DNA of 64,000 bases. Origin: Pomacea canaliculata. Lineage: Eukaryota > Mollusca > Gastropoda > Architaenioglossa > Ampullariidae. Both the position numbers and the translations under genes were made by a program. Position 1 is the first letter of the stretch. Each line of letters starts with the position of its first letter. This document shows positions 1 through 9,530 of this stretch, in pieces. The DNA lies in NCBI RefSeq assembly GCF_003073045.1, contig NC_037591.1:42697091-42761090 (forward strand). Direction: 5' to 3'. The notes beneath the pieces were generated by a model. That model saw only the letters and a list, made by a program, of their open reading frames with translations, did no database searches and was not told the origin of the DNA.

Positions 1-1440
1 TTTTAGAATAGGGCAAGATGAGGAGTCTGGCATCCAGTCCACTACACTCACCACCTGCGGACTTGGCGGACCTCTGGACACCAGGAGCAAGAGACCACAA
101 CAGGCAAAGATGGAGCCAGCAACAGCAAGTAGTCAGAGCAGCGAACCTCCTCCATACCTTCCATACCCCTTCCCTTCCATCCTTTCACTCCCCCTCACAT
201 ACCCCAGGATCCCATCCACAGTGCGAAATCTCCTTTAGGTGGAAGACTTCCCTCCAAAAACTATCAACAACAGCTGCTGGTAAGTGAGTGGCACGTGGCG
301 TTGGTATTTGTTTGCTAGAAAATGCAACATGAATTGTTGTTTAATTGAGAGATGCACACGTGGATTGTTGTCAATCGCCACGCTGCCGAAAATAAGATCT
401 TGATATCTTCTCAAAATAATTTTGCGCTCAGGTTAGCCTTTAAATCTTCCATTTTGTCTGCGACAGTCAATCCTGTTATTTTCCTCTTAATCGCATCGGT
501 AAGGGTTCATCTGTTTGTCACCATATCCATGTAGTGCTGTAATCACATTCACGAGGCTAGTAGTGTTGTAATCACATTCATGACCTGACACGTGTGTCCT
601 GGTGTGTATCACCGTGTGTCACGTGTTCAGAATGCTATACAGTGACATGTTTTACAGTGTTGACAGAAGCAGCACCTTCTGTTTACAGAATCCTGTCATG
701 TTAAAGTGCATCACACTTGTCAGCCTCAAGAGAGAGAGAGCATTTTAATGGTCAGCTGCTCACTGCATGGTGCAGCTGTCACACACAGCTGCATGGCTCG
801 TGATGGGTTTGAGCATTAATTAATATGAGCATTAACATGGTAACAGACTGCATGCTTTAGGTGTTTTAGCAACAAATACAAACACATGCATTGGCTCACT
901 CTAAAAGCTTTTTGTTTGTCAAGTCCAGTCATTCCCAGAACCTGTTGAAAGTGTGAAAAATTAGCTGGTTGACAGATAAAGTGAAATTATTGTCCTGTCT
1001 GTGTCATCGGACATTGTTCATGTCTTAGTGTACACATACATGTCAAGTAGACAGAATTATTTTGTTACTTGTAATACACATACATGTGTGTTGTTAGTGT
1101 GGCTACTCTACATGCTATCATCATCCTGCTGCCTACCTGTCTACTTCTAAACACACCTGTGTGTCCGCCTGCTGCTTGTCTCCTGTCTGTCAGTTTATAT
1201 TGTGATTGTTTAGTCGACCTCTGACTGACTCGACCTTTCTTCCGTTTTTCATTGCTTTTTACTTTTGGGTCTGAATATTGTAATCTTACACCTCAGACTC
1301 ATCAAAATGTATAAAATATTCATTATAATGCATCTGTCATGAATTTCTCTCGTTCACTTTCTTTTTCACTCAACCTTCCTATTTTTAAAGAGATTTCAAA
1401 GTGGACAGAACTAATGTTTTCTTTTAGTTTGCAGCCACAT
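1..1440. other. Intergenic DNA, no gene seen (presumed Hox5-mir-10 interval)
   Basis: I see no credible exon, RNA gene or complete mobile element here. The stretch is AT-leaning with many short CACGTG/TGTCACGTG-like words and a short GA run near 728. The ORFs at 18-287 and 352-534 have no recognisable domain and no splice context that persuades me. By its position upstream of mir-10 it should belong to the interval between Hox5 and mir-10 (inference from cluster order). Confidence 0.5.
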
Positions 1441-1444
1441 GTCG

Positions 1445-1523
1445 GTGCAAGACCTACCCTGTAGATCCGAATTTGTGTAATATTATTAACAACAAATTCG
1501 TGTTTGCACGGTAAGGCCTCGCA
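1445..1523 (+). ncRNA. mir-10: mir-10 precursor hairpin
   Basis: This is the precursor of microRNA miR-10, a conserved bilaterian miRNA found in Hox clusters between the Hox4 and Hox5 groups. The mature 5p strand starts at 1455 and reads TACCCTGTAGATCC followed by GAATTTGT to 1476, matching the well-known bilaterian miR-10 including seed ACCCTGT. The 3' arm (CAAATTCGTGTTTGCACGGTA region, 1493-1513) folds back on it: GAATTTG pairs with CAAATTC, and TACC with GGTA, with bulges in the middle as is usual for this family. The loop is about 16 nt of AT-rich sequence. Basal pairing extends to GACC/GGCC just outside the arms (1451-1454 against about 1514-1518). It lies on the same strand as Hox4, about 20.1 kb upstream of the Hox4 ATG. 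No host transcript is evident. Seen: mature sequence and fold-back. Known: family and cluster position. I am very sure of the identity. Confidence 0.97.
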
Positions 1524-1586
1524 CGTGACGCTACATCCGGACACGAGTCATGTGACAAGGTCTCTCGATGACGTTTCCACGGGAAG

Positions 1587-1636
1587 ATGGCGTCAGCAGT
1601 GTTTAACGGCGATGCCTCGCTCAGGACTTCTTCAAG
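1587..1636 (+). other. Possible short first coding exon downstream of mir-10
   Basis: An ATG at 1587 sits in a promoter-like context (GGGAAGATGGCGTC, a good Kozak and also a YY1-type AAGATGGCG word). It opens a 16-codon frame reading MASAVFNGDASLRTSS, ending at a plausible splice donor AAG|GTATTC at 1636/1637. A run of CpGs precedes it (1515-1585). I could not find a second exon, and the frame is too short to assign a function. It may instead be only a YY1/Pho-type protein-binding site. Confidence 0.2.
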
Positions 1637-1855
1637 GTATTCTAAGTGACGCTGACCTATTAATACTTTACAGTGATTTATTAATTTACATGAATAAAAA
1701 TTATAAACGAGGGATAACAGCTGCTGAAACAGGTATGCACGAGATACAAAAACTTTTTGAATCAACTACATCAGAAGATACGACAACTGATACGATACAA
1801 GCACATTGAAAGACATAAAAATGGCTAAAAAATTAATGAAAACACGATAAATGAC

Positions 1856-2029
1856 CAGGGCTTCTGCTTACGCAAAAAATTGCGTACAGTACGCATTAAA
1901 AGTTCGGAGACCTCTTCAATTTTCGTCAATGGGGTCCCCTTCAAATTTGGGCGAAGAACAGGGACCCCTTAAAAATCTGAAGAAGGGGTCCCTGGGACCC
2001 CAAAGAATTTAGCCTTAGCAGAAGCCCTG
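1856..2029. mobile_element. MITE, hAT-like, 174 bp
   Basis: The segment begins CAGGGCTTCTGCTTACG and ends with the inverted counterpart ...AGCAGAAGCCCTG, giving a terminal inverted repeat of 13 bp (CAGGGCTTCTGCT) with weaker similarity inward. The interior is built of repeated and inverted GGGGTCCC words. Flanks TAAATGAC and TAAATGTG look like a decayed 8-bp target duplication if the edges are shifted by one base. There is no coding capacity, so this is a non-autonomous element. The 8-bp duplication and CAGGG ends suggest the hAT superfamily (inference). Confidence 0.75.
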
Positions 2030-2549
2030 TTAAATGTGAACAGAAGTGTTTGTTGATATAAAAGATTTGTGGTGGTTACAAGGATAGAAAGAAGAACAAG
2101 AGAAAGAGAAGAAGAAATGAAACGCTTTATTAGCTAATTGATGTCAAGATGGCTGCCGCGGCGCTCTTCACAACTTTCACTCTCAGACTTGCATCACACA
2201 TCATTCACTTCCATGTCCTCATCACATCACTCTCATTAAGGTCCATAGTTACTGTTTGCACGAGCTGTTGTCGTTGTCTCAGTTGCTGGTCGCCTCGCAC
2301 TTGTGAACACACACTGCTGATATAGTGCACTCATTGACCCCGGGTACTTCTTGAAGACATTAATGTGGACATCAACACAACATCTCATTCGGACAGTGTG
2401 AAAGTCTTTGAGGTCGTGACACATTCAGTTATGTCACAAACAGAAACACGTCTCAGACCAGGTCCTACATCAACCTGACGACCAGTTGATGCCGTCTGTC
2501 GATGTTTGTAAGGAGTGAGTTACAATAAAAGCGTCACGTGATCACACAG

Positions 2550-2622
2550 GCCCGGGTAGGTCAGTCGGAAGAGTAGCAACTCGTAATCCTAGAGCCGTTG
2601 GTTTGATAACAGAATACAGGAT
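2550..2622 (+). pseudogene. Decayed tRNA-Lys copy (pseudogene or SINE head)
   Basis: This 73-nt stretch aligns along its length with the three intact tRNA-Lys genes nearby. It starts GCCCGG, has an A-box-like GTAGGTCAGTCGG and a B-box-like GGTTTGATAAC, and keeps the anticodon-arm words ACTCGTAATCCTAGAG. The anticodon triplet would read CGT instead of CTT, and the 3' side no longer pairs with the acceptor 5' strand, so it is unlikely to make a working tRNA. AT-rich DNA follows. It could be the head of a tRNA-derived SINE or simply a dead tRNA copy. Confidence 0.65.
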
Positions 2623-4695
2623 AATATAACTAGTTCAAAAATGATGTTTTTGAATAAAAACTAGCACTTCGTGTTTTCCCTTAAAAAGTACAAATATTTT
2701 ATAAAATAAAGATAAATATTTTAAACGATATAACACTTTTTGTGAAGAATAGAAAATAGTTTAAGAAATGGCACATGGTCTTTGTGTTATCTCAACGGAT
2801 TTTAACGATATTTGCAGTCAAACAAGGTATCAAAAAATTAAAAAGGAAAAAAATTAAATATAAAAGACAATCATAAAAATTCTGAAACAAAACAACCGAT
2901 CTGTCCTCTTATTCATTTATTCGTTTCTGAACAAGACTCCACATTTTTAACAATGTAGCACAAGCGAGGCTTCAGATTTGTTTTTCTGTACGACCACACT
3001 CAGTCATAAATGACATTTTGAGAAAAGCAGGTTTTCGAAGACTTCAGAGGCTTACATGGATATTAACACATAACATTAAAACTACATCTCATCGTCTTCC
3101 ATCTGGGATAATAGTAATACACATAGAAGCATACAATTCGATTTCAGAAGTTTTGAAAATAATAATAATAATGGCAATTAGATTGCAAGACCATTTATTG
3201 AAGGATTCAAGAAATGAGTATTCACGGCCTTGTCTGCTCCATTAACACTGTGTCGCTTACAGCGCGGGCACAATTTTTTTTTTTTTTTTTTTGATGAAGG
3301 TATTTTTTGAAATTTTAAAATAATTTTCAAACTTAGAACTTCCCACACCGCCATACACCCACAATAAATAATGTTATGGTGGTCACATTGAGGTTTGACT
3401 ATAAACTGTCATACCACAAAAAATATTTTATGAATTTTATTGTATGAGTTCATTCCAGTTCTCACCTGCTTCATGCAGACACGTGACCGCTCATTCTTTG
3501 ATTCAGCAAAATACAAAGTCTGTCCAGTATATTTATACTTTACCCAATAATAACTTTGTAAAAACTTGTCTTGCTCTTGCTTATTTATTTCATGAATACC
3601 TCTTATAGCTCTCAGCTTTTCTGCTCACGTGTGTGACTTAGAAACTGTCTTTTGGTAGCGCTCTAGTAGGGTACTGAGTTGTCTTTGTAGACAGTTCAAC
3701 TATTTGTTTCTCACGCCGGCTGCGTGGGTGATACCCGGCATTGAGCTGCCCACCCGCTGCTACTGGGTCATTGTTACATCAGAGGTTACACAGGTGCCTG
3801 AGTCACTTAGCGAAACAATGACCAGACAGTGTTGTGGGTGTGTTCTGGAACGTTGGACGGTAGGGAGAATAAGTAGGGTAGCTGTAGGGGAGAGAGGCTT
3901 TTAGGATTTGGAAGTGAGAGTGGAGAAGGCCGGCCAGCCGCCGGGTGAAACTGAATAAAAACTACAGTTGCGCGGCAATTCCATGTTTGTTGTGTTGTTG
4001 TCCACCCCTAGTAGCCATCAGGGACTGAATTGTTGTTTACATGTTGTTTTATGTGTGGAGGATGATGTAAACACAGGGCATTGAACTCACGACACAGGCA
4101 AGTGTACTTTTAACATTCAGTTACTACAAGTGTTATTTACATATTAAATGGAAACAAAATAACATCAATAAAATTTTTAATGATTCATAAAAATAGTTCC
4201 CTTAGCGCTGGTGACAGGATCTTAGTCTGCGATGATTGGAAACTGAACCTTGCGGCCGATTTAACACAGCCGTTTTCTCCTTCCTCTTTTAGTTAATTTC
4301 TAAAATTCTTCACCTTGCATATTGGGCAGCTGGCATCTGTACTGGAGCCGCAGTACACGACACAGGCAGGTTTCTGAAAAAGCGATTTCCCGACAATCCC
4401 TAGTTTGGTTACGACGAACCTTTCACAACAGGTGTTGCAGTCAGTTCTGCTGTAAGTGTCGGTGATGGTGCCAGGAGATGTTTACAGTATGTACGATGGA
4501 ACTTTCTACTCTTACAGTCTCTCGTGTCGTTGCTGTTAGTTGCAGCATCTGAATGCTGGTCAACGTCTCCCCGCCCTCGCCTCTCGCACACTCGCACACA
4601 GCAAGCTCATTAGCATAATTAGTACAAGCTCTGAGATAATGTGTGGACAAGGACTGAGAAGATGTTTTACTTGTTGTCGGTGCATCCCCTCAGGA
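2623..4695. other. Intergenic DNA with a T19 run; no gene seen
   Basis: AT-rich sequence with a run of 19 T at 3274-3292. The segment 3700-3960 has higher GC and tRNA-like words, and ends in an AATAAA; it may be an old SINE-like repeat, but I cannot define its ends. I see no supported exon. Confidence 0.4.
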
Positions 4696-4768
4696 GCCCG
4701 GTTAGCTCAGTCGGTAGAGCATGGGACTCTTAATCCCAGGGTCGTGGGTTCGAGCCCCACATTGGGCG
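4696..4768 (+). tRNA. tRNA-Lys (anticodon CTT), copy 1
   Basis: A complete 73-nt tRNA without encoded CCA. The acceptor stem GCCCGGT pairs with ATTGGGC (two G-T pairs), followed by discriminator G. The D arm carries the A box TAGCTCAGTCGG. The anticodon stem TGGGA/TCCCA closes the loop CTCTTAA, giving anticodon CTT (lysine AAG codons). The T arm carries the B box GGTTCGAGCCC. A TTTT Pol III terminator lies at 4775-4778, seven bases after the gene. The sequence is identical to the copies at 5514 and 9458. Confidence 0.97.
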
Positions 4769-5513
4769 TCGTACTTTTATTTCACGTGGCGGGCAAACAA
4801 CCCTAAACAAAAACCGAACAAAAATCACACACAAACAAAAAATCCACGAAAAAAAGTAGCGATTTATGAGTTGAAAACCAGCATTCTACAGATATTTTTT
4901 TCGTGCAGCTGCATGTTCTCTCTCACACACACAAATACAATTAAAGGCTGACTATTCTGGACACTCTGTCTATGTCACGCCGGTGGCCCAGGTGTGGATG
5001 ACATCATAGAGCTGGGCAGGCAGGCAGGAGGGAGGAATGCACCTGTCCCCGTTAATCAACACCAGACGTGCACGATATGCACAAGCACGACATGCACACC
5101 TCGCCGGCTACCAACCTGAGCCTGGGCTGGGGAGAACTCCCCCCCTCCCCCACCTGATTCTCTCCATTCTATCAGTCGCACGATCAGCGAGTTATCACGT
5201 GACTGCCACAAGATTTGTCGAATGACACGCACGTGTAATTTTACGATCAGGCTCGTGCGCTGCCCAATCTGAATAAATCTTTATTTACCCATGCGTGCGT
5301 TGGTGTGTGTTTAGCAACGCACACACAGAGAGGAAGAGAGTGCAAACTTACAGTTCGGTATCAAACTTCTAAGTGTGATAAGCACAAAGAACAGATGTCG
5401 CTGATGATATTTTACTCTACAAAAGACAGCCGTATTATATACTACTAAAGAGAAATAAAACTGGGAGCTGCAATCACGTTACTCACCCACACACAATCAC
5501 ACTAAAAAAAAAT
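4769..5513. other. Spacer between convergent tRNA-Lys genes
   Basis: A 745-bp spacer without a supported gene. It contains GC-richer sequence around 5000-5200, including a polypyrimidine CCCCCCTCCCCC stretch, and two AATAAA words. Open frames running in from copy 1 merely translate the tRNA. Confidence 0.5.
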
Positions 5514-5586
5514 CGCCCAATGTGGGGCTCGAACCCACGACCCTGGGATTAAGAGTCCCATGCTCTACCGACTGAGCTAACCGGGC
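5514..5586 (-). tRNA. tRNA-Lys (anticodon CTT), copy 2
   Basis: The reverse complement is base-for-base identical to the + strand copy at 4696, with intact cloverleaf, A and B boxes and CTT anticodon. A run of nine T in transcription direction (5504-5512 as A on the + strand) lies one base beyond the 3' end and should terminate Pol III. It faces copy 1 (convergent), with about 745 bp between them; flanking sequences are unrelated. Confidence 0.97.
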
Positions 5587-7060
5587 TGGTATGTTGGTCA
5601 TATGAAACAACCTGATGATGAGGCTGCTGATTACTTTTACTTAGTGACAGTTCGCTCCTATTTACAATCACCGGTTCATTTCAATATCAAGACGGAATGA
5701 TGTGTGGGAGTCAAACGAGTTCTCACTATTATTTCTGTACTACATTCTGTACTACCTGTAGATAACATACACCTGTTGATCTTTGAGGTCAGGCCGCAAC
5801 AGGTAAGCTTCTGTGCGTGATGCGATATTTTGGGTATTTTGGGTATGTATTAGTATATGTTGCTTGGTGACAAGATTCAGCCCTCGTTAGTGTACAAAGG
5901 TTTTTGTATAATCGTTTGCATGTCGGTCTGCATTTTAGTTGCACGTGCTCTCTTATTAAGAAAGGAAAAATAAAGGTCGTCAGCTAAACATTTTCAGGTA
6001 ATTGGGGAGAGAGGTGGGAGACTTCATGCTTCTTGGGGGCCAACATTTTGTGAGAGGGGTGCTCGTCTCTCTCTCTCTGTCTCTCAGGGATGCAGTTCTT
6101 TTTTTATTTTTGCCCTTCACATTTACTGTCAGGCACAATGTTTTGAATGTCTTGTACCAAGTTCCCTCTAAGACATCAGAAGTAACAAATGATGATGAAT
6201 TTTCTTGAGAGTTTTAAAGGTTTAAATAATAGAATTAAAAATAGACCAGAACTTTAACTATAAAAGCAAGAACGACTACCGAGAGTTGTTTTTGTGTAAA
6301 GTCTGGGTTGTTTCCCTTGAGCCATATAAAGCAAGTTTCATCGGCTAACGACTTGCCCTGCACCACATCAAGACGGGAAAAACATCCAGCCGCCTGGTCT
6401 TCCTCGGTCTGTCATTCATTCACACACACACACACGTGCACGCGCACACACACACACATGCTGTCACACAGACACACTGCACCTGTTGCGATTCTCTATT
6501 CTATGAGTTTTTGCGAGCATCTCACGAAACAGACACCGTCAGAAGGTAAAGATACTGTTACCAAGATTAGACATTTAAATTAATGTCTACAGAAACGAAG
6601 AATCAAGATTAACGGCAGGAGAAAACAAATGCCAACTTTTAACTTTCTGTTCCTCTTTTTTCCCCACTTTTTTTGTTTAGTTTTGGTAATTTGTTATTCT
6701 CTTTTTGTTTCGAGTTATTTCATTCCTTTCTTCGTTCTTTTCTTATAAGCAAAACTTTCTTTTACAAGGAAAACAGAAAATAATCGAAGAAACATTCTTT
6801 CTGTCTGTGTGTTGCGTATGTTTATTTTTTTCTTTTTTCTTTTTGTGTCTTTGCACGCCTGTTTGTGTGTGTGAGAGAGAGAGGGGGGGGAGACTGAGAT
6901 ATCAGAACGCATACTCACTTGTTATTTGGTTGTTTTGTTGTTTGGTTATTTACGTACTTGCACGCACTTATACTTTGATACAGTAAGAAGTAAATGAGGT
7001 TCCAAGTCCTTTTTGTGCTCGTGAAGTGAGTTTTAAATGAGACTTTCTCCCTCGTGCATG
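5587..7060. other. Intergenic DNA, no gene seen
   Basis: Mostly AT-rich sequence with a CA/CGCA microsatellite at 6421-6459 and T-rich tracts near 6650-6860. Short open frames here are low complexity, and I support none as a gene. Confidence 0.45.
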
Positions 7061-7069
7061 ATTCAACAC

Positions 7070-7640
7070 GTTATCGAGCTGCGCAGTCATTGTCATCGCC
7101 AACCGCGGCGCCAGCCAGGAGGGTGGATGATGGGGTGGAGGGCAGGACTGGTTGCCGGCGCAAAACTGCTGTAATTAATCTTAATGAATTTCGCGCAAGA
7201 GTGTGAGGCTGACTGCATTGGCAGCCATTGTCAGCAGCGGGGTCGGGGCAAGGAGCGGCGGTGAGCGACCTTCAATGGCGCAGGCGAGAGGCGTAAAATT
7301 TTATGATAAATGAACTCTCATGCCGGCTAACGAGTCGGTGCGGCTGGTGGCACAGGTCCTGCCTGGCCCCTGGGGTGGTCCGTTTCCGGTTTCATTTGCA
7401 GGTCTGGTGAGTTGCGGTGACGAAGGCACGCTTTGCGTGTCCAACCTTAATTGCCGAAATGACGCTCGCACCCTGTACAGTGGACCAATGGGGTCGCAGC
7501 CCCAGCGGCCCTCGTCGCCATCCAGCTTCTGTTCAAACCTTCGCAACGAGCGCTAACGAGCGTAGCTTCCAGAATCCCTCAGATGGTCGCTGGGAGTTAC
7601 CCTGTTTACCCATGTTGTTAACGTATTTCATTCCCTTGTG
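7070..7640. promoter_or_regulatory. Candidate conserved cis-regulatory block between mir-10 and Hox4
   Basis: This stretch stands out from the surrounding AT-rich DNA as high-complexity, CpG-containing sequence. It carries homeodomain-type sites: TAATTA within CTGTAATTAATCTTAATG (about 7170-7187) and TGATAAAT at 7304-7311, which fits the PBC/Hox composite consensus TGATNNAT, next to TTTTATG, a Cdx/posterior-Hox-like word. The block reads open in several frames (for example 7320-7556) but shows no protein motif. A Hox/PBC-responsive enhancer is my inference. Confidence 0.35.
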
Positions 7641-9457
7641 CAATGTACCCGAGCGATGACGGGTAGAATTAGCATCGGTCTCGGGAGGACAAGTACCATG
7701 CGTACTAGTTGCCTCCCGTCAACAGCGGGTACTGTTGCACTCAGCATGGCATTCATAGAAATTCAAGGTAGAAGTTAAAGACTTCAGCAACCGTTTTGAA
7801 GGAGATATGTTTGGGTTTCCTTCTTTGTGATTATAATACATTGAAATATTATTAAACAACAAATTAGATATTATTAATACTGCTTTCAAGTGTTGTTCTG
7901 CGCAAAAAAGAACTTAGCTCTATTTTAGCCAGATATAAAATACATTTTATTAAAGTATACGAATACTGTCATCAATAAGTCTCTCTGTCATGCTTTGAAT
8001 GTATAAAAGTTTGACTAAATAAATGAAAAAATTTATAACTAACGAATTCGCTTATAATTACCAAAAATGTTCCTCTTGATGGATCTTTAAGGAACATATA
8101 TTATTTTAAAGTGCCTACTGGATTGTTAAAAGCAAACATGTGGAGAATATAGTTTACCTGTAAAGGGTTGAGACACTGAGACACTGTGATGTTATAAATA
8201 TTATGTACAGATGTTTGAAAGACAATTGGATGAGCGGCTTTTCATTAGTTTTCTTGTGCAAAAGTATTCTGACCACTGTGAGATAAGAATACAGTTACAA
8301 AGGTGTGAGTTGCTACTTTACCTGAATTCTCAAAATGAGAGAATGGCTGAATGTGAAAACACCTCAACATCATCAAGGATGGAAGGTTGTTCCATCTGGT
8401 GTTCATCTGGCCATGCATGATATATCAGAACTTTGCTGTAATAATAAACTTGCAACTCATTTTGTTACAAGTAACAAGTGTTCAAAGTAAGCTGTTTATT
8501 TTAGTTCTTATTTGCATAACATATAAGATTGCAGGTATCAGTTAGCAGGAAGCTACAGCCATCAAGATAAAGGTATGTGTTGCTTGCTAGGTGCACAGTA
8601 TGTTGGGGATTTTAACCTTAATTTAAAATTTGTATTTTGTTAATTCTATACTTTATTTAATTAATCTTAGTTGTGCGCAGAACGTTACATTTTTATTATT
8701 TTTTTTTTTGGTTACAAGATTCAGAAAACAAGTTTGAAAAGTGCTAGTCATGGAGTAGTCCTGGACATTCGTCACAGAAACTTTTAAGAACTGATTCCAT
8801 TCAAGCGATTTGGCGAAAATGTTCGGAATATATATAAGTCAAGACTTGGAAAAAAGAATGCGCCTGAAGGTAAAATATTACTGTAATATTCTTATTTTAT
8901 GTACCAGGTTACAGTACATTAATATTATTTAACCATCGATAAATATTCAAACAAGAAACAAACCGAAAAAAAACCATTTTGCAATTTACAAGACGTTGTC
9001 CTTCGTATCATGCACCGCCTTCAATTATTTCGAGCTTTATTTTATTTTATGTTATGTTATGTTATTTTTTATTTTTTATTTGTGCACGCAGTACTCACAG
9101 CTGGTTGCTGAATTCACGTGATTGAAGGCTAAAATAAAAATTCGTCTCTGGTGATGGTATCTACAGAGTTTACATGTAGGTGGTCCTCTAAGGACTCCAT
9201 CAGACATGTCAGCCTGTTGTTTGCTATCTGTGTACCTTGTCTGTTACAATGTTACAATGCTACGTACCGTCGGTGTCTAACGCTGTTGCACTTGATAAAT
9301 TAAATTCCAATCACAAGGTTGAATAAAAATAAATCAAGTGCCCTTCACATTTTGGCAGATGGACCGATCCAAACACGTGCGTGAGCCGCATCCCATCGCT
9401 GGCTTAGACTCACGAAACATCGCCACCTTCTGCTGCCAGTCAGGTGAAAGGAATGGA
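7641..9457. other. AT-rich intergenic DNA, no gene seen
   Basis: AT-rich sequence with homopolymer T near 8700 and a TTATG/TTATT repeat near 9040-9080. The 69-codon frame at 8211 has no recognisable features. I see nothing else of note. Confidence 0.45.
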
Positions 9458-9530
9458 CGCCCAATGTGGGGCTCGAACCCACGACCCTGGGATTAAGAGT
9501 CCCATGCTCTACCGACTGAGCTAACCGGGC
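9458..9530 (-). tRNA. tRNA-Lys (anticodon CTT), copy 3
   Basis: The reverse complement is identical over all 73 nt to the copies at 4696 and 5514, with full cloverleaf, A/B boxes and CTT anticodon. Unlike them it has no run of four T within the first 100 bases downstream. The first clear one in transcription direction corresponds to AAAAA near 9325-9329, about 130 bases away. Transcription may read through, or a weaker terminator may be used. Flanks differ from the other two copies. Confidence 0.95.

Noticed and set aside
5745-5775. ACTACCTGTAGATAAC, resembling part of miR-10
   Set aside because: Lacks one base of the seed and no complementary arm is found nearby.
7320-7556. 78-codon ORF in the candidate regulatory block
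   Set aside because: Open in overlapping frames on both strands because of base composition; no domain or splice signals.
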